Assembly: GCF_030453185.1 (NCBI RefSeq)
Contig: NZ_JAKDKW010000002.1
Location: forward strand, 22,229-86,228
Direction: 5' to 3'
From: Yaniella sp.
GTDB lineage: Bacteria; Actinomycetota; Actinomycetes; Actinomycetales; Micrococcaceae
Length of the DNA: 64,000 bases
The position numbers and the translations under genes are program-made. The notes beneath the pieces were generated by a model. That model was not told where the DNA came from and ran no database searches. It worked only from the letters and a program-made list of their open reading frames with translations. Below are positions 44,113-53,832 of the stretch, piece after piece; the stretch's first letter is position 1; each line of letters begins with the position of its first letter.

Positions 44113-44802
44113 ATGGAACTGAATTCGACCGCCCCTACGGAGAAGTCTCGTCCACGAGTGCTTCGTGGACTGGTTGCAATAGTTGTGACCGCCGCTCTTG
44201 TTGGACTTGGAATCTGGGTTGGGTCCAGTTATTTCCGAGGGGCGGAAGGGGTCGCACCTTCAGATAGTGAGCTGTCAGCCTCGCAACATACAAGTCATCT
44301 AGTTCGGTCGCTGCGTATTTCAGCAGCTTCCAATACAACGCCGCCCAACATTGCTTCTATTCCCGAGGCTGCAGCTGGAGTTGAACCGTTTGAATGCGGA
44401 ACTCGATTTTCAACGGCTTTAGAAGATGCGGTTGTTGACCTGGTCGGTGTCGATTATTTATCGACCGTTGCTGGATCTCGCTCGCTCGATGTAGAGCCCT
44501 GGCGGGTTCAGCAAACGCAAGCTCATACTGGCGCCATTGCACTTAAGCAGTTATTTCCTGAAGAGTGTACCCCCCAAGTTCCGATAGTGTACTCGCTGGA
44601 TGCCGATATGCGTTTCGCCGATGCCATCAGTGTTCGTCAGATGCTCCTGGGGTCGGATGAACTCGTCGAGGAATGGTCACAGCTCTACTTGCTCGCGGAA
44701 ACCGAAGAGGAACGAGAGATCGCTTTATCGGGGCTCTGGCAGGTTGTGAATTGGGAAGCCTCGGCGTCTCCCGGGCGCTCCCCTTTCTCTCTGGTTTGGT
44801 AA
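44113..44802 (+). CDS. Membrane-anchored exported protein of unknown function
   Basis: A 229-residue protein with a basic N-terminus, one hydrophobic anchor (VLRGLVAIVVTAALVGLGIWVGSSYF, residues ~16-41) and a ~185-residue extracytoplasmic domain rich in helices (EPWRVQQTQAHTGAIALKQLF, EELVEEWSQLYLLAETEEEREIAL-like). Two cysteines (FECGT and EECTP) could form a disulphide. A ferritin-like DUF4439 protein often lies between rimP and proS in relatives and this may be a divergent version, but I cannot confirm it. ATG 44113 is chosen; no strong ribosome binding site is visible. Confidence 0.6.
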   Translation: MELNSTAPTEKSRPRVLRGLVAIVVTAALVGLGIWVGSSYFRGAEGVAPSDSELSASQHTSHLVRSLRISAASNTTPPNIASIPEAAAGVEPFECGTRFSTALEDAVVDLVGVDYLSTVAGSRSLDVEPWRVQQTQAHTGAIALKQLFPEECTPQVPIVYSLDADMRFADAISVRQMLLGSDELVEEWSQLYLLAETEEEREIALSGLWQVVNWEASASPGRSPFSLVW

Positions 44803-44840
44803 TTTCCAAGCAGCATCTCTGAATCAGTCTGTGTGCACGA

Positions 44841-44874
44841 AAAAACGGCCAACACGTGCTGGTTGGCCGTTTTT
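44841..44874. terminator. Bidirectional intrinsic terminator
   Basis: AAAAACGGCCAAC (44841-44853) and GTTGGCCGTTTTT (44862-44874) form a perfect 13-bp stem with an 8-base loop, ending in five Ts on both strands. It lies between the exported protein (+) and proS (-) and serves both. Confidence 0.92.
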
Positions 44875-44893
44875 CAATATCTGCGATGAAAGC

Positions 44894-46720
44894 CTATCCT
44901 TGGCTGTTTTGGTACTTGCGTACCAGGGCCACCACATGATCTAATGCATCGTCGAGCGGAATATCTTCACGGGTGTCCGCATGGCGGTCCTTAAGTTCCA
45001 AAGTGCCTTTGGCCAGGCCACGTCCGACAATCAAATGCAGGGGCACACCGATGAGTTCTGCATCGGAGAACTTCACGCCGGCTTGTGCTTTTCGACGGTC
45101 GTCGTAGAGTACTTCTACTCCGGCGGCTTCCAGTTTCGTTGCGAACTCTTCTGCAGCTTCAAAAATCTCATCGTCTTTACCAGTTGCAACAATATGCACG
45201 TGAGCCGGTGCTACATTCATAGGCCAAATCAGGCCCTTATCGTCGTGGTGTGCTTCAGCAAGGGCGGCGACCGCACGAGATATTCCGATACCGTAGGACC
45301 CCATGGTGACTACGACTTGTTTGCCATGTTCATCCAGCACCTTTAAGTCCAGTGCTTCGGCATATTTACGTCCGAGTTGGAAGATATGCCCCATCTCCAT
45401 ACCGCGGCGCGTCGCAAGTGGGCCGGAACCATCTGGCGCCGGATCCCCATCACGAACAGCCGTTGCTTCAATAACTGCATCCCAGGTGAAGTCCCTATCG
45501 GCGACCAAACCAAAAACGTGCTTTTGATCTTGGTTGGCACCGGTGACCCAGCTGGAACCGCTCACGATCCGAGGATCTACAAAGAACGGTATTCCGGTCT
45601 GAGACTTCGTGCCCAGCATTGGAATGGCATTGCCATCCTGCAACAAGGTCGGGCCGATGTATCCAGGCACCAGATTGGCGTGTTTGGCAATGTCATCATG
45701 GGTGGCCGGTTCAACTTCAGGTTCACCAGCCACGCCGAGTGCATCGGGGATGAACGCTTCAAGTCGTTTAACGTCGACCTCGCGGTCTCCTGGCACCGCG
45801 ACGACGAATAGTTGACGCTCACCACCATCCAGGACGGCAGTTAGCACCACACATTTCAGCGTTTCGGAGGCTTCCCAGCTGCCGTTGTCTTTCGGAGCGA
45901 GTTCGTTGGCGACTTCTACGAGTGCAGCAATGGTAGTTGAGACGGGAGTGTCTTTGACTTCGGCAGCAGGTGCTTCGGTGTAGTCGATGGTTTCCGGCAC
46001 AACGGTGTCAACGGCTTCAACATTTGCTCGGTATCCGCCTGGAGATTCAACGAAGGTATCCTCACCGGCAGCGGACGGGTGCAGGAACTCCTCAGACCGC
46101 GATCCACCCATGGCACCAGCCATTGCTTGAACTGCCACGACTTCAAGACCGAGACGTTCGAATATACGAACGTAGGCCAGACGGTGCTTATCGTAAGCTT
46201 CGTTCAAACCATCTTGGTCAATGGTGAAGGAGTAGGAGTCCTTCATGATGAATTCACGAACGCGAAGTAAACCGGCCCGTGGGCGGGCTTCATCACGGTA
46301 TTTCGTCTGGATCTGGTACAGGTACACTGGCAGATCTTTGTATGACGAATAGTGGTCTTTGACCAGCAAGGTGAACAACTCTTCGTGCGTTGGCGCTAGC
46401 AGAAAATCTGAGCCAGAGCGGTCTTGCAAACGGAAAATGCCGTCCCCATAATCTTCCCAGCGACCAGTTGCCTCATACGGTTCTTTTGGCAATAATGCGG
46501 GGAAGTGCACCTCTTGGCCGCCGATGGCGTTCATTTCTTCACGAACGATATTCTCGACCTTATTTTTCACTCGCAGGCCAAGCGGCAACCAGGTGTAGCC
46601 ACCAGGGGCTGCACGGCGAATATAACCAGCACGGACTAGCAGTTTATGGCTGGCGACTTCGGCATCGGCCGGATCATCACGCAGGGTGCGGAGGAATAAG
46701 CTTGACATGCGCAAGGGCAC
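44894..46720 (-). CDS. proS: Prolyl-tRNA synthetase (bacterial type)
   Basis: A 608-residue class II synthetase of the bacterial form, containing the INS editing domain between motifs 2 and 3. [17 protein letters not shown] (motif 1 region), [27 protein letters not shown] (motif 2; split here for reading) and [16 protein letters not shown] (motif 3) are visible. The GTG at 46720 has GGAG six bases upstream and is preferred over the ATG four codons later, which has none. Confidence 0.95.
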   Translation of the reverse strand: MPLRMSSLFLRTLRDDPADAEVASHKLLVRAGYIRRAAPGGYTWLPLGLRVKNKVENIVREEMNAIGGQEVHFPALLPKEPYEATGRWEDYGDGIFRLQDRSGSDFLLAPTHEELFTLLVKDHYSSYKDLPVYLYQIQTKYRDEARPRAGLLRVREFIMKDSYSFTIDQDGLNEAYDKHRLAYVRIFERLGLEVVAVQAMAGAMGGSRSEEFLHPSAAGEDTFVESPGGYRANVEAVDTVVPETIDYTEAPAAEVKDTPVSTTIAALVEVANELAPKDNGSWEASETLKCVVLTAVLDGGERQLFVVAVPGDREVDVKRLEAFIPDALGVAGEPEVEPATHDDIAKHANLVPGYIGPTLLQDGNAIPMLGTKSQTGIPFFVDPRIVSGSSWVTGANQDQKHVFGLVADRDFTWDAVIEATAVRDGDPAPDGSGPLATRRGMEMGHIFQLGRKYAEALDLKVLDEHGKQVVVTMGSYGIGISRAVAALAEAHHDDKGLIWPMNVAPAHVHIVATGKDDEIFEAAEEFATKLEAAGVEVLYDDRRKAQAGVKFSDAELIGVPLHLIVGRGLAKGTLELKDRHADTREDIPLDDALDHVVALVRKYQNSQG

Positions 46721-46765
46721 TCGGGGCTCCGTTCGTTAACAAATTTTTGGGTATCTCGATGTATT

Positions 46766-47398
46766 CTACCGCAGCATTTCTTGCAGCTGATCGGTCAGTG
46801 TCAGTGATAGGGCAACATCTACTGGTGGTGTGGATGATGCCACAAGGACAGTGTTTTCATCACGCGAGATCACTACTGATGATGCCGTATCATCGTCGCG
46901 TTCAATCTGCACTTCGAAAGCATCGTCGGTGTGGTGGTTCAGTGGCTCGACTTCAGCTTTCAGCACTGGGCAATTTTCCACGAAGTCTTGTAGCTCGGTG
47001 GTGAAAGCATCGGCTTCGTCCACCGTGGGGAAGCCAAAAACCCCCAGGGACTGTGATTCTTCTTCGTCATCATCATTTGGGGTGGTCATCTGACCGAATC
47101 CGGCAATTTCTGGGGCTGTTTCCGGCACCCGTGGGCAGTGTGAGCCGTCCCCGGCCTGCTTCGGCAACACGAGGGTGGTGAAGGCTTCCAATGCGCTATC
47201 ACCGGTGGGGAGTTCTGCAGGTTGGGGGTGTTCCAAAACTTCGGCAATATTGGCGGTAACCAACTCATCAGTTATTGCCGTCTCGGATACCTCCGGAGAG
47301 CTGGAAGCACTAACCGATGCTTCCGGCGGCAAGGGCTGATCAGTACAGGCTGTCAACGCAAGAGCAGCGACAAAGATCAAAACGTTGCGACGTTTCAT
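46766..47398 (-). CDS. Lipoprotein, PknH-sensor-like (downstream of pair)
   Basis: A 210-residue exported lipoprotein: MKRRNVLIFVAALALTAC has a clear lipobox (LTAC, Cys18), followed by a Ser/Pro/Glu-rich spacer and a folded domain. VFGFPTVDEADAFTTELQDFVENCP resembles the DxxxAxxxxxxxxxxWxxC pattern of PknH-type extracellular sensor domains, with two cysteines likely paired. ATG overlaps the stop of the upstream lipoprotein (ATGA), and the two look like distant paralogues acting together at the cell surface. Function unknown. Confidence 0.72.
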   Translation of the reverse strand: MKRRNVLIFVAALALTACTDQPLPPEASVSASSSPEVSETAITDELVTANIAEVLEHPQPAELPTGDSALEAFTTLVLPKQAGDGSHCPRVPETAPEIAGFGQMTTPNDDDEEESQSLGVFGFPTVDEADAFTTELQDFVENCPVLKAEVEPLNHHTDDAFEVQIERDDDTASSVVISRDENTVLVASSTPPVDVALSLTLTDQLQEMLR

Positions 47399-48204
47399 GA
47401 TGCTTCCTGCACCGCCTGGGTAATCTCGGCAAGGGTGTCGGCTGCGCTCTCGACATCGCTACCCGGTTCTACCAGAATCCAAAATACCTGTGTGTCGAAT
47501 CGGACAATAATGGTCGATGATGTCACGGCAATATTTTCGGATTCGGGTTCCGGAATATCATCGGGGGAAATCACGTAGTCTGGCAGCGCGCCCGGGTCCG
47601 AGATGGCCATATCTGCCCCTTCCAGTTCACCGGACAATTCGCCGGACGAACTCAGAACCAGGTCCTGGTCAGCTGCTTCTAAAGACTCCGGAACGTTGAT
47701 TCCCTCGGCTTCTGACATAGATGTTGCCGTATAGTCCAAGGTTAAAACGTTCGTGTCATCGATGGTGAGATCAACGGAATCGCAGTCCCTCCAAGCCGCG
47801 GTGCGTGCGTTGAAGTAGTTCTTGGCATCTTCGGAGGTGTCGAATGCGGCAGCAACAACGGTCTGGGCTGCATGGGTGTTCTCGCCACTTTGCGAACTAA
47901 ACCCGACGACGAGGTCATTGGTGGTGTAGTACTGCGGGTCCACGGTGCCCGCGCATTCCGCAGGTTCGGGATCATACTGGGCCAGACTGTCATCTGCGGA
48001 TTGTAGTGTGTTCACTGCGGGAACACCGGTAGAGATGATCGCATCGTCGTCCATGGCCACACTTATGGCCTGGTGGTAAAGAGTCTGTGCAGGCACTTCG
48101 ACCTCTGGCGGCGGTGTCACATCCACCGAAGACTGCTCGCGCGGCTCAGCGCAGCCGGTAAATACCAGCACGCCAGCGACGATCAAAGCCAGGTGATTGC
48201 GCAT
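47395..48204 (-). CDS. Lipoprotein, PknH-sensor-like (upstream of pair)
   Basis: A 269-residue lipoprotein with signal MRNHLALIVAGVLVFTGC (lipobox FTGC, Cys18). The body contains AAAFDTSEDAKNYFNARTAA followed by WRDC, close to the PknH_C extracellular sensor pattern, then an acidic segment (residues ~170-225) rich in Asp, Glu and Ser. ATG 48204 follows GAGAGGAC; a GTG six codons earlier is open. It sits between the GNAT gene and its paralogue. The absence of any kinase gene nearby means a sensor role is conjecture. Confidence 0.72.
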   Translation of the reverse strand: MRNHLALIVAGVLVFTGCAEPREQSSVDVTPPPEVEVPAQTLYHQAISVAMDDDAIISTGVPAVNTLQSADDSLAQYDPEPAECAGTVDPQYYTTNDLVVGFSSQSGENTHAAQTVVAAAFDTSEDAKNYFNARTAAWRDCDSVDLTIDDTNVLTLDYTATSMSEAEGINVPESLEAADQDLVLSSSGELSGELEGADMAISDPGALPDYVISPDDIPEPESENIAVTSSTIIVRFDTQVFWILVEPGSDVESAADTLAEITQAVQEAS

Positions 48205-48227
48205 GCCTGCTTGTCCTCTCACGGTGG

Positions 48228-49145
48228 TTAAAACAATACGGTAGCGAAGTGGTCAACGGTAGCAAAGCCAACGCGTTCATACGTTCTGATGGCGGCGGTA
48301 TTGTAATCGTTGACGTAGAGCGACACCACTGGGACGAGTTTCAGTGCACGGTTAACGACGGAGGCCATGGCCGGTGCAGCGCGCCCCTGCCCGCGTGCGT
48401 CGGGACGTATCCAGACACCTTGAATTTGAATGGCTTCAGAAGTGACGATACCGAAGTCGGCTTTAAACCTGACCGATTGTTGCTCCGTTTCGATCATGGT
48501 ATGACCCTTGGCGATGAGTTGACGAACGCGCAGGCGGTATCCATTCGAGCCATCTGCCAGGGGTGAGTACCCAAGTTCTTCGGTGAACATGGATACGGAT
48601 GCAGGTAGGACGAGGTCGTAGTCGGCCTCGGTTGCCGTGCGGATATTCGGGTTGTCCAAGACCGAGGAGTGTTCGGTGATGGTCATAAAGGGCTGGTCGT
48701 TTCGTATTTCGCGAGCAGATTGAGGGCCGTGTTGCAACGATTCCCACACACCAGTGACCGCGGGTTGGGGGCCGAAAATGGAACCGAAATGTTCGTCGAG
48801 TGCCACAAGGGCTTGGCCGAAGTAGGCACCATGTTCAGGGTCGTTGGTTATAGGGACGATGTTTGCCCCAGCCCAGCACGCTGCCAGAAGTTGACCGGGT
48901 TGAGCAGGGTCGAAAATTCCAAGAAATATACCCCGGGCAAAACCACCGATAGGTCCTGCACGGCGACCCGTGTCCAGGATGGATTGGACGTACGCGCTGG
49001 TGATGGGCTGTTTGCTGACGAGTTTTCCCAGCGCTGCGGTATCCGAATTAGCTAGGATACGCACCGTATCGCCGGTGGCACGTGCCACAGCGTCTTCGGC
49101 GTCCAGCAGCCAGCGCAGCGTACGGGTCAGATGCCGCAAGGTCAC
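48228..49145 (-). CDS. DUF4081 / GNAT-family N-acetyltransferase
   Basis: A 305-residue protein with an N-terminal DUF4081 region (residues ~1-130, GQLLAACWAGANIVPI) and a C-terminal GNAT acetyltransferase domain, with the acetyl-CoA loop WIRPDARGQGRAAPAMASVV and LYVNDYNTAAIRTYERVGF. It lies next to rip in Mycobacterium and relatives too, usually with ispG in between; here ispG is absent. The GTG start at 49145 lies directly on AAAGG, so initiation at the TTG two codons later is also credible. Substrate unknown. Confidence 0.85.
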   Translation of the reverse strand: MTLRHLTRTLRWLLDAEDAVARATGDTVRILANSDTAALGKLVSKQPITSAYVQSILDTGRRAGPIGGFARGIFLGIFDPAQPGQLLAACWAGANIVPITNDPEHGAYFGQALVALDEHFGSIFGPQPAVTGVWESLQHGPQSAREIRNDQPFMTITEHSSVLDNPNIRTATEADYDLVLPASVSMFTEELGYSPLADGSNGYRLRVRQLIAKGHTMIETEQQSVRFKADFGIVTSEAIQIQGVWIRPDARGQGRAAPAMASVVNRALKLVPVVSLYVNDYNTAAIRTYERVGFATVDHFATVLF

Positions 49146-49166
49146 CCTTTCTAAAAATCCAGTCTT

Positions 49167-50501
49167 TTAAAACAGTGTCACAGGTTTGATGAGGTCGGCA
49201 ATGATCAACAATACTGCCATGCTTAATAATAGGCCGAACACCACAATGGTGAGTGGGAACATTTGGGCGATGTCGAATGGGCCAGGATCTGGTTTACCAC
49301 GGAGTTTGGCCCAGCCACGTCGAATCCATTCCCAGAGGCCGCCAAGTACGTGACCACCGTCCAGTGGGAGCAGTGGAATCAGGTTGAACACCATGAGGGC
49401 AACGTTCAGCCCTGCAATCAGTGACAACAGCATTGCGCCGCGATCAGCAAGCGGGATGTCCTGTTGTGCAGCCGCTTCCCCTGCGATTCGCCCAACGCCG
49501 ACGACCGAAACCGGTCCGGTGGGATCACGTTCGCCGTCTGTTAGCAGGACCTTGGCAGTGTCCCAGAGTTTGGCCGGCAGCACGGTGATGACGGAGAAGG
49601 TTCCGGAGATTTGGTCGCCGAGCACGCCAAAGGCAGCCGTGACGGGCTGCTCAACATTTTCGATCTGCGATGACATCCCGATAAATCCCACTGACGTAGT
49701 CTCGACGTCGCCGGAGGCATCGGTAACCGACTGGTTGAAACGGTCGAGTTGAGGACGTTCGGTGAGTACCGGGGTGATGGTTGAGCTCAGAGTCTCACCG
49801 TCTCGTACGTATGTGATATTCGTCTGAGCATTGGCCCGCTTACGGATAGCCCCCGAAAGCTCATCCCAGTCCGACACTTCTTGGTTATTGAAGTGTGTAA
49901 CGGTGTCGCCGGGACGTAAACCCGCTTCCCACGCAGGGGAAGGTTCGTCGTCCGCACCGCAATCGGCCTGCAGGGCGGCAGCGTCAGTCGTTTCGGTCAT
50001 ACATTCGAAGACGTCACTGACTTTGGTGGTGGGCGTTGCAACACCAAAAGAGGTGACCAGGATAGCTGTGATGACGAGCGCGATGATCAGGTTCATGAAT
50101 GGGCCGCCCAGCATGATGATGATGCGTTTCCACACGGGCAGCGAGATAAAGGTGCGTCCTTCATCCTGGGCGGTAAGTTCTGCTGCAGCGTCTTCGCGCG
50201 CTTGCTGCGCCATTGTTTGAAAGTAGCGTCGGCGAGACTTCGAGACTTTCTCACCTGGTGTATTGGGCGGCAGCATACCGATCATGGAAACATAGCCACC
50301 CAGTGGGATGGCTTTGACGCCGTATTCTGTTTCACCTTTTCTCGTCGACCAGAGGGTTTTGCCGAACCCGATCATGTACTGGGTGACCCGTACATTGAAC
50401 AGTTTGGCGGGGACCAGGTGGCCGATCTCGTGGAGGGCGATGGATACAGCGATCGCGATCACCATGATGAGGATGCCGGCCACGGCGAGGAGAATCGTCA
50501 T
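49167..50501 (-). CDS. Site-2 protease, M50 family (Rip/RseP)
   Basis: A 444-residue intramembrane zinc metalloprotease that cleaves anti-sigma factors and other membrane proteins. ALHEIGHLVPAKLFNVRV in the first helix provides HExxH, a PDZ domain (ADDEPSPAWEAGLRPGDTVTHFNNQEV) lies mid-protein, and IPLLPLDGGHVLGG supplies the third zinc ligand (LDG motif). ATG 50501 follows TAGGTG at the end of the DivIVA-like gene. In the usual actinobacterial order dxr precedes it and ispG follows; neither is present. Confidence 0.92.
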   Translation of the reverse strand: MTILLAVAGILIMVIAIAVSIALHEIGHLVPAKLFNVRVTQYMIGFGKTLWSTRKGETEYGVKAIPLGGYVSMIGMLPPNTPGEKVSKSRRRYFQTMAQQAREDAAAELTAQDEGRTFISLPVWKRIIIMLGGPFMNLIIALVITAILVTSFGVATPTTKVSDVFECMTETTDAAALQADCGADDEPSPAWEAGLRPGDTVTHFNNQEVSDWDELSGAIRKRANAQTNITYVRDGETLSSTITPVLTERPQLDRFNQSVTDASGDVETTSVGFIGMSSQIENVEQPVTAAFGVLGDQISGTFSVITVLPAKLWDTAKVLLTDGERDPTGPVSVVGVGRIAGEAAAQQDIPLADRGAMLLSLIAGLNVALMVFNLIPLLPLDGGHVLGGLWEWIRRGWAKLRGKPDPGPFDIAQMFPLTIVVFGLLLSMAVLLIIADLIKPVTLF

Positions 50502-50509
50502 GCAGGCAC

Positions 50510-51070
50510 CTAGTCGAGGACCACGAGCAGCTCAATGACAGCTTGCAGGAATGCATCGACCTGAGCCTCATCGTAGCCTTGTGGTCCTTTTTCGTTGCTA
50601 AAAGTCACGTTGCGTATATCTTTGAGACGCACATGTTCTTCGTCATTGAGGTGGCTTGTGACGCGCGCCATGCAAACGTCGACCTCATCCACGTTATAGC
50701 CTGGAGTACCGGTTGTTGCAGAGCGAAACTTCTCACCACGCGGACGCTCAAGCCGGGCGGTGAGCTCTTCGAGCCGAGTGATCAGCTGGAGGTCCCATGC
50801 CTGTTGTCCACGGGAAACAATGTAGTCATCACGTTCGGCTTTCCGCAGGGCATCTTCAAGACGTTCCAGCACCTGGTCTACTTGGTCTGTGCGGTAGCCG
50901 CCTCGGACCAAGTCAAACGTTTTCTCTTGGACAATGTCGGCGGTAATGCCCGAATCTGTTTCGTAGGCCTGCCGTGAATGGTCGATAAATTCATCAACTT
51001 GCCCGGGGTGATATCCATAGTCGCGTTTGGCCACAGAGTTAAATGGTGAGGCCGTTTGAGTTTTTGACAC
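50510..51070 (-). CDS. DivIVA-domain protein with four repeat motifs
   Basis: A 186-residue cytoplasmic protein built from four copies of the DivIVA N-terminal motif F-x(5-8)-GY-x3-VD-x-(F/V): residues ~10-36 (YGYHPGQVDEFID), 52-72 (FDLVRGGYRTDQVDQVL), 115-139 (TPGYNVDEVDVCM) and 157-182 (QGYDEAQVDAFLQ). A charged helical stretch (~66-110) separates the second and third. The long coiled coil of true DivIVA/Wag31 is absent. Homologues sit between cdsA and rip in relatives with no firm role; membrane-curvature or polar scaffold function is possible. Confidence 0.82.
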   Translation of the reverse strand: MSKTQTASPFNSVAKRDYGYHPGQVDEFIDHSRQAYETDSGITADIVQEKTFDLVRGGYRTDQVDQVLERLEDALRKAERDDYIVSRGQQAWDLQLITRLEELTARLERPRGEKFRSATTGTPGYNVDEVDVCMARVTSHLNDEEHVRLKDIRNVTFSNEKGPQGYDEAQVDAFLQAVIELLVVLD

Positions 51071-51087
51071 TGTGCTTCCTTTGACGT

Positions 51088-52272
51088 TTAGCCCATGATT
51101 GTGGGCAGAACAACCACGAACAAGGTATATCCAACAGGGATGGCAAATACGATCGAGTCTAGTCGATCCATAACTCCACCGTGGCCTGGAAGGGTGTTCC
51201 CCATGTCCTTGACGCCGAAGTCACGTTTAACCATCGAGGCCGCGAAGTCTCCTGCTGTGGCTGCAATCATGACTACGGTACCGATGATGATCCCAACCCA
51301 CCAGTCGTATTCCAGCCAGTAGTGGGTGACAATGACAGAAACGACAATAGCTCCAAGTAAGGACCCGAAGAATCCTTCCCAAGATTTTTTCGGTGAAATC
51401 TTGGGGGCCATGCGGTGTTTACCAAGCGTGACCCCCACTAAGTAACCAAACGTGTCGGAGGCAACGATGCCCAGCACCGTGATGGCGACCAGCCAGGCAC
51501 CATCCTCAACGTGCAAGAGAGTAATACCGAACGATAGGAAAAAGGGCAGCCAAAGGATAGCTAAGAGTGTGGTCGCCATTGATGCCGCCGGCTTGTCTGG
51601 CTCTCCGACCGCGGTCCAGAACACTGTCAGCAGGATACCGCCAAACAATGCGAACACCATGGCGTCGACCCCACCAAACCAGGCGGCGATTGGTATTCCG
51701 AGCCCAGCAACCCAGGCGGGTGTGAGGGCTAGGTGAATGTTTTTCGTCTCGGCGACTTGCGCGAGTTCCCAAATACCAAGAGGAACTAATACTGCAATGA
51801 GTATTGCCAGCACGATGGGATAAAAGAAAATACCGACGACGGCGGCACCCAGCAATATTAAGCCGACAACAATCGCAGCTGGCAGGTTGCGGCCGGCTCG
51901 AGACTCTTTTGGTTGCGCGACGCGTGCCGGTTGCGGCTCGGGTGTCGCTACTTCTACGTGGTCGACGTGGGTCACCGTGAGGATGGTGGACTCTTCCGGA
52001 TCGAGGTCGTATGCCGGGTCAGACCCAAAATCCAAGTCTTCAATTCCGACCATATCGCTATGGTCGGCTGTCGGCTCGGGTTGAGGTTGCTGCTTTTGTT
52101 GACGGGCAGCTTTTCTCCGAATCACCGTTGCTTGGGCATCTTCGAGCGCCCGACGTTCACGGCGGGTTTGAGGGACAATCATCCCGGTCTCTGGGTCCCG
52201 TACTGGATCGGGGTACCCCTGTAGTTGCTGAATGACCGGTAACTGTTCGGATTCTGGGTCTGAGTTGGACAT
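51088..52272 (-). CDS. cdsA: Phosphatidate cytidylyltransferase
   Basis: Integral membrane enzyme (394 residues) making CDP-diacylglycerol, the precursor for PgsA-type enzymes. A ~125-residue soluble, acidic N-terminal extension precedes about eight membrane helices. The signature SDTFGYLVGVTLGKHRMAP, KISPKKSWEGFFGS and the C-terminal GVMDRLDSIVFA are complete. The start ATG has no strong ribosome binding site; it lies 21 bp after frr. Confidence 0.94.
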   Translation of the reverse strand: MSNSDPESEQLPVIQQLQGYPDPVRDPETGMIVPQTRRERRALEDAQATVIRRKAARQQKQQPQPEPTADHSDMVGIEDLDFGSDPAYDLDPEESTILTVTHVDHVEVATPEPQPARVAQPKESRAGRNLPAAIVVGLILLGAAVVGIFFYPIVLAILIAVLVPLGIWELAQVAETKNIHLALTPAWVAGLGIPIAAWFGGVDAMVFALFGGILLTVFWTAVGEPDKPAASMATTLLAILWLPFFLSFGITLLHVEDGAWLVAITVLGIVASDTFGYLVGVTLGKHRMAPKISPKKSWEGFFGSLLGAIVVSVIVTHYWLEYDWWVGIIIGTVVMIAATAGDFAASMVKRDFGVKDMGNTLPGHGGVMDRLDSIVFAIPVGYTLFVVVLPTIMG

Positions 52273-52293
52273 GCGAGCTGAGGCTTCGTGAGC

Positions 52294-52851
52294 CTAGACC
52301 TCCATTAGTTCGTCTTCTTTATTCTTCGCCATTTCGTCAATCTGGTCGACGTAATTGCGTGTCAGGTCATCGAGGTCTTTTTCGGACCGGCGGCCTTCGT
52401 CTTCACCGATGTCGCCGTCGTCCACCATTTTGTCAATGGATTCCTTTGCACTACGACGTGCGTTTCGCACCGAGACACGGTGATCTTCCGCCTTGGATTT
52501 AATCAGTTTGACGTACTCCTGCCGGCGCTCTTTTGTGAGTTCTGGCATAACGACCCGAATGACTTTGCCGTCGTTCGAAGGGTTAGCACCGATTTCTGAT
52601 GATGATAAGGCCACTTCGATCTCACGCAATGCGGTGACATCGAACGGTGAGATCAGGATGGTTCGGGCATCCTGGACCGCAAATGAGGCCAGCTGCTGCA
52701 GTGGCGTTGGGCTGCCGTAGTAGTTGACCAGGACTTTCGCGTAGAGACCGGGGTTTGCACGTCCGGTACGAACCGCGGCGAAATCCTCGCGGGTTGCTTC
52801 TAAAGTGCGCTCCATCGCCTTTTTGGCGTCTGATAATACGGATGCGGTCAC
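52294..52851 (-). CDS. frr: Ribosome recycling factor
   Basis: A 185-residue tRNA-mimicking factor that splits post-termination ribosomes. TGRANPGLYAKVLVNYYGSPTPLQQLA and PELTKERRQEYVKLIKSKAED are typical; length is standard. GTG start following AAGGAG. 63 bp separate it from pyrH. Confidence 0.96.
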   Translation of the reverse strand: MTASVLSDAKKAMERTLEATREDFAAVRTGRANPGLYAKVLVNYYGSPTPLQQLASFAVQDARTILISPFDVTALREIEVALSSSEIGANPSNDGKVIRVVMPELTKERRQEYVKLIKSKAEDHRVSVRNARRSAKESIDKMVDDGDIGEDEGRRSEKDLDDLTRNYVDQIDEMAKNKEDELMEV

Positions 52852-52914
52852 AGGTTCTCCTTATTTAAGATCTGAGGTGTGGACTAAGTCTAAAACACGC
52901 TTGAAGGTGCGGAC

Positions 52915-53691
52915 TTATGGTGTGACGACGGTACCGGTGGAATCGCCCAAGAGCGCTCGTGTCACGTTGCCGTCACCTTCCATTCCAAATACCAACATAT
53001 CTAAGTTGTTGTCTTTACACATTGTCATGGCGGTGAGGTCCATGACTCGAATGTTTTTGACGATCGCTTCATCGTAGGTGAGGTGATCGAATTTTTTGGC
53101 GTCCGGATCCACCTTGGGGTCGGAAGTATAGACACCATCTACCCCGGATTTTGCCATGAGTACTTGATCTGCACGAATTTCCAGCGCACGCTGAGCTGCG
53201 ACTGTATCAGTAGAGAAAAATGGGAGGCCGGTTCCGGCGCCGAAAATCACGACCCGGTCTTTTTCCATATGTCGTATGGCACGTTGTGGAATATACGGTT
53301 CTGCCACCTGGGACATGTGGATAGCTGATTGCACACGGGTATCTACGCCTGCTTGGGTCAGGAAATCTTGGAGTGCTAGCGCATTCATGACGGTGCCCAG
53401 CATACCCATGTAGTCAGCGCGACGACGGTCCATTCCATTGATGGAGAGCTCTGCTCCACGGAAGAAGTTGCCACCGCCCACGACAATCGCGATTTCGACT
53501 TGGCCAGCGGCTGCAGCAATTTGTTCGGCGACTGACCGAACGGTGTCTGGGTCGATACCGATGGAACCGCCACCAAATACTTCACCTGAGAGTTTCAGCA
53601 ACACCCTGCGACGCGTCACTTCGTCTTCCTGTGCATCTCTCGGGCCGTCTTGTAGCCCGCCGGGGGTATTGATGGCTGGAGTGTCTGACAC
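52915..53691 (-). CDS. pyrH: Uridylate kinase
   Basis: Hexameric bacterial UMP kinase (258 residues). [26 protein letters not shown] and the [20 protein letters not shown] segment are diagnostic of PyrH. I chose the GTG at 53691 (reading [12 protein letters not shown]), which has AGGAG seven bases upstream; the frame continues to 53745 without support and would overlap the tsf terminator. The ~25-residue N-terminal extension is not conserved. Confidence 0.95.
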   Translation of the reverse strand: MSDTPAINTPGGLQDGPRDAQEDEVTRRRVLLKLSGEVFGGGSIGIDPDTVRSVAEQIAAAAGQVEIAIVVGGGNFFRGAELSINGMDRRRADYMGMLGTVMNALALQDFLTQAGVDTRVQSAIHMSQVAEPYIPQRAIRHMEKDRVVIFGAGTGLPFFSTDTVAAQRALEIRADQVLMAKSGVDGVYTSDPKVDPDAKKFDHLTYDEAIVKNIRVMDLTAMTMCKDNNLDMLVFGMEGDGNVTRALLGDSTGTVVTP

Positions 53692-53732
53692 GGCAATGCT
53701 CCTGTTAGTGCTGATGATCGATAGACATAAAG

Positions 53733-53766
53733 AAGGGGTGATCACCGGTTGTGGTGATCACCCCCT
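53733..53766 (-). terminator. Intrinsic terminator after tsf
   Basis: GGGGTGATCACC (53735-53746) and GGTGATCACCCC (53753-53764) form a perfect 12-bp stem with a 6-base loop, 67 bp after the tsf stop; CTTCTTTAT follows on the minus strand. It should separate rpsB-tsf from pyrH-frr. Confidence 0.85.
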
Positions 53767-53832
53767 TGTGTTAGGTAGAAACGATGCTGGTTTTACCTAG
53801 TTCATACGACACATAATGTGCCGATAAACTGA

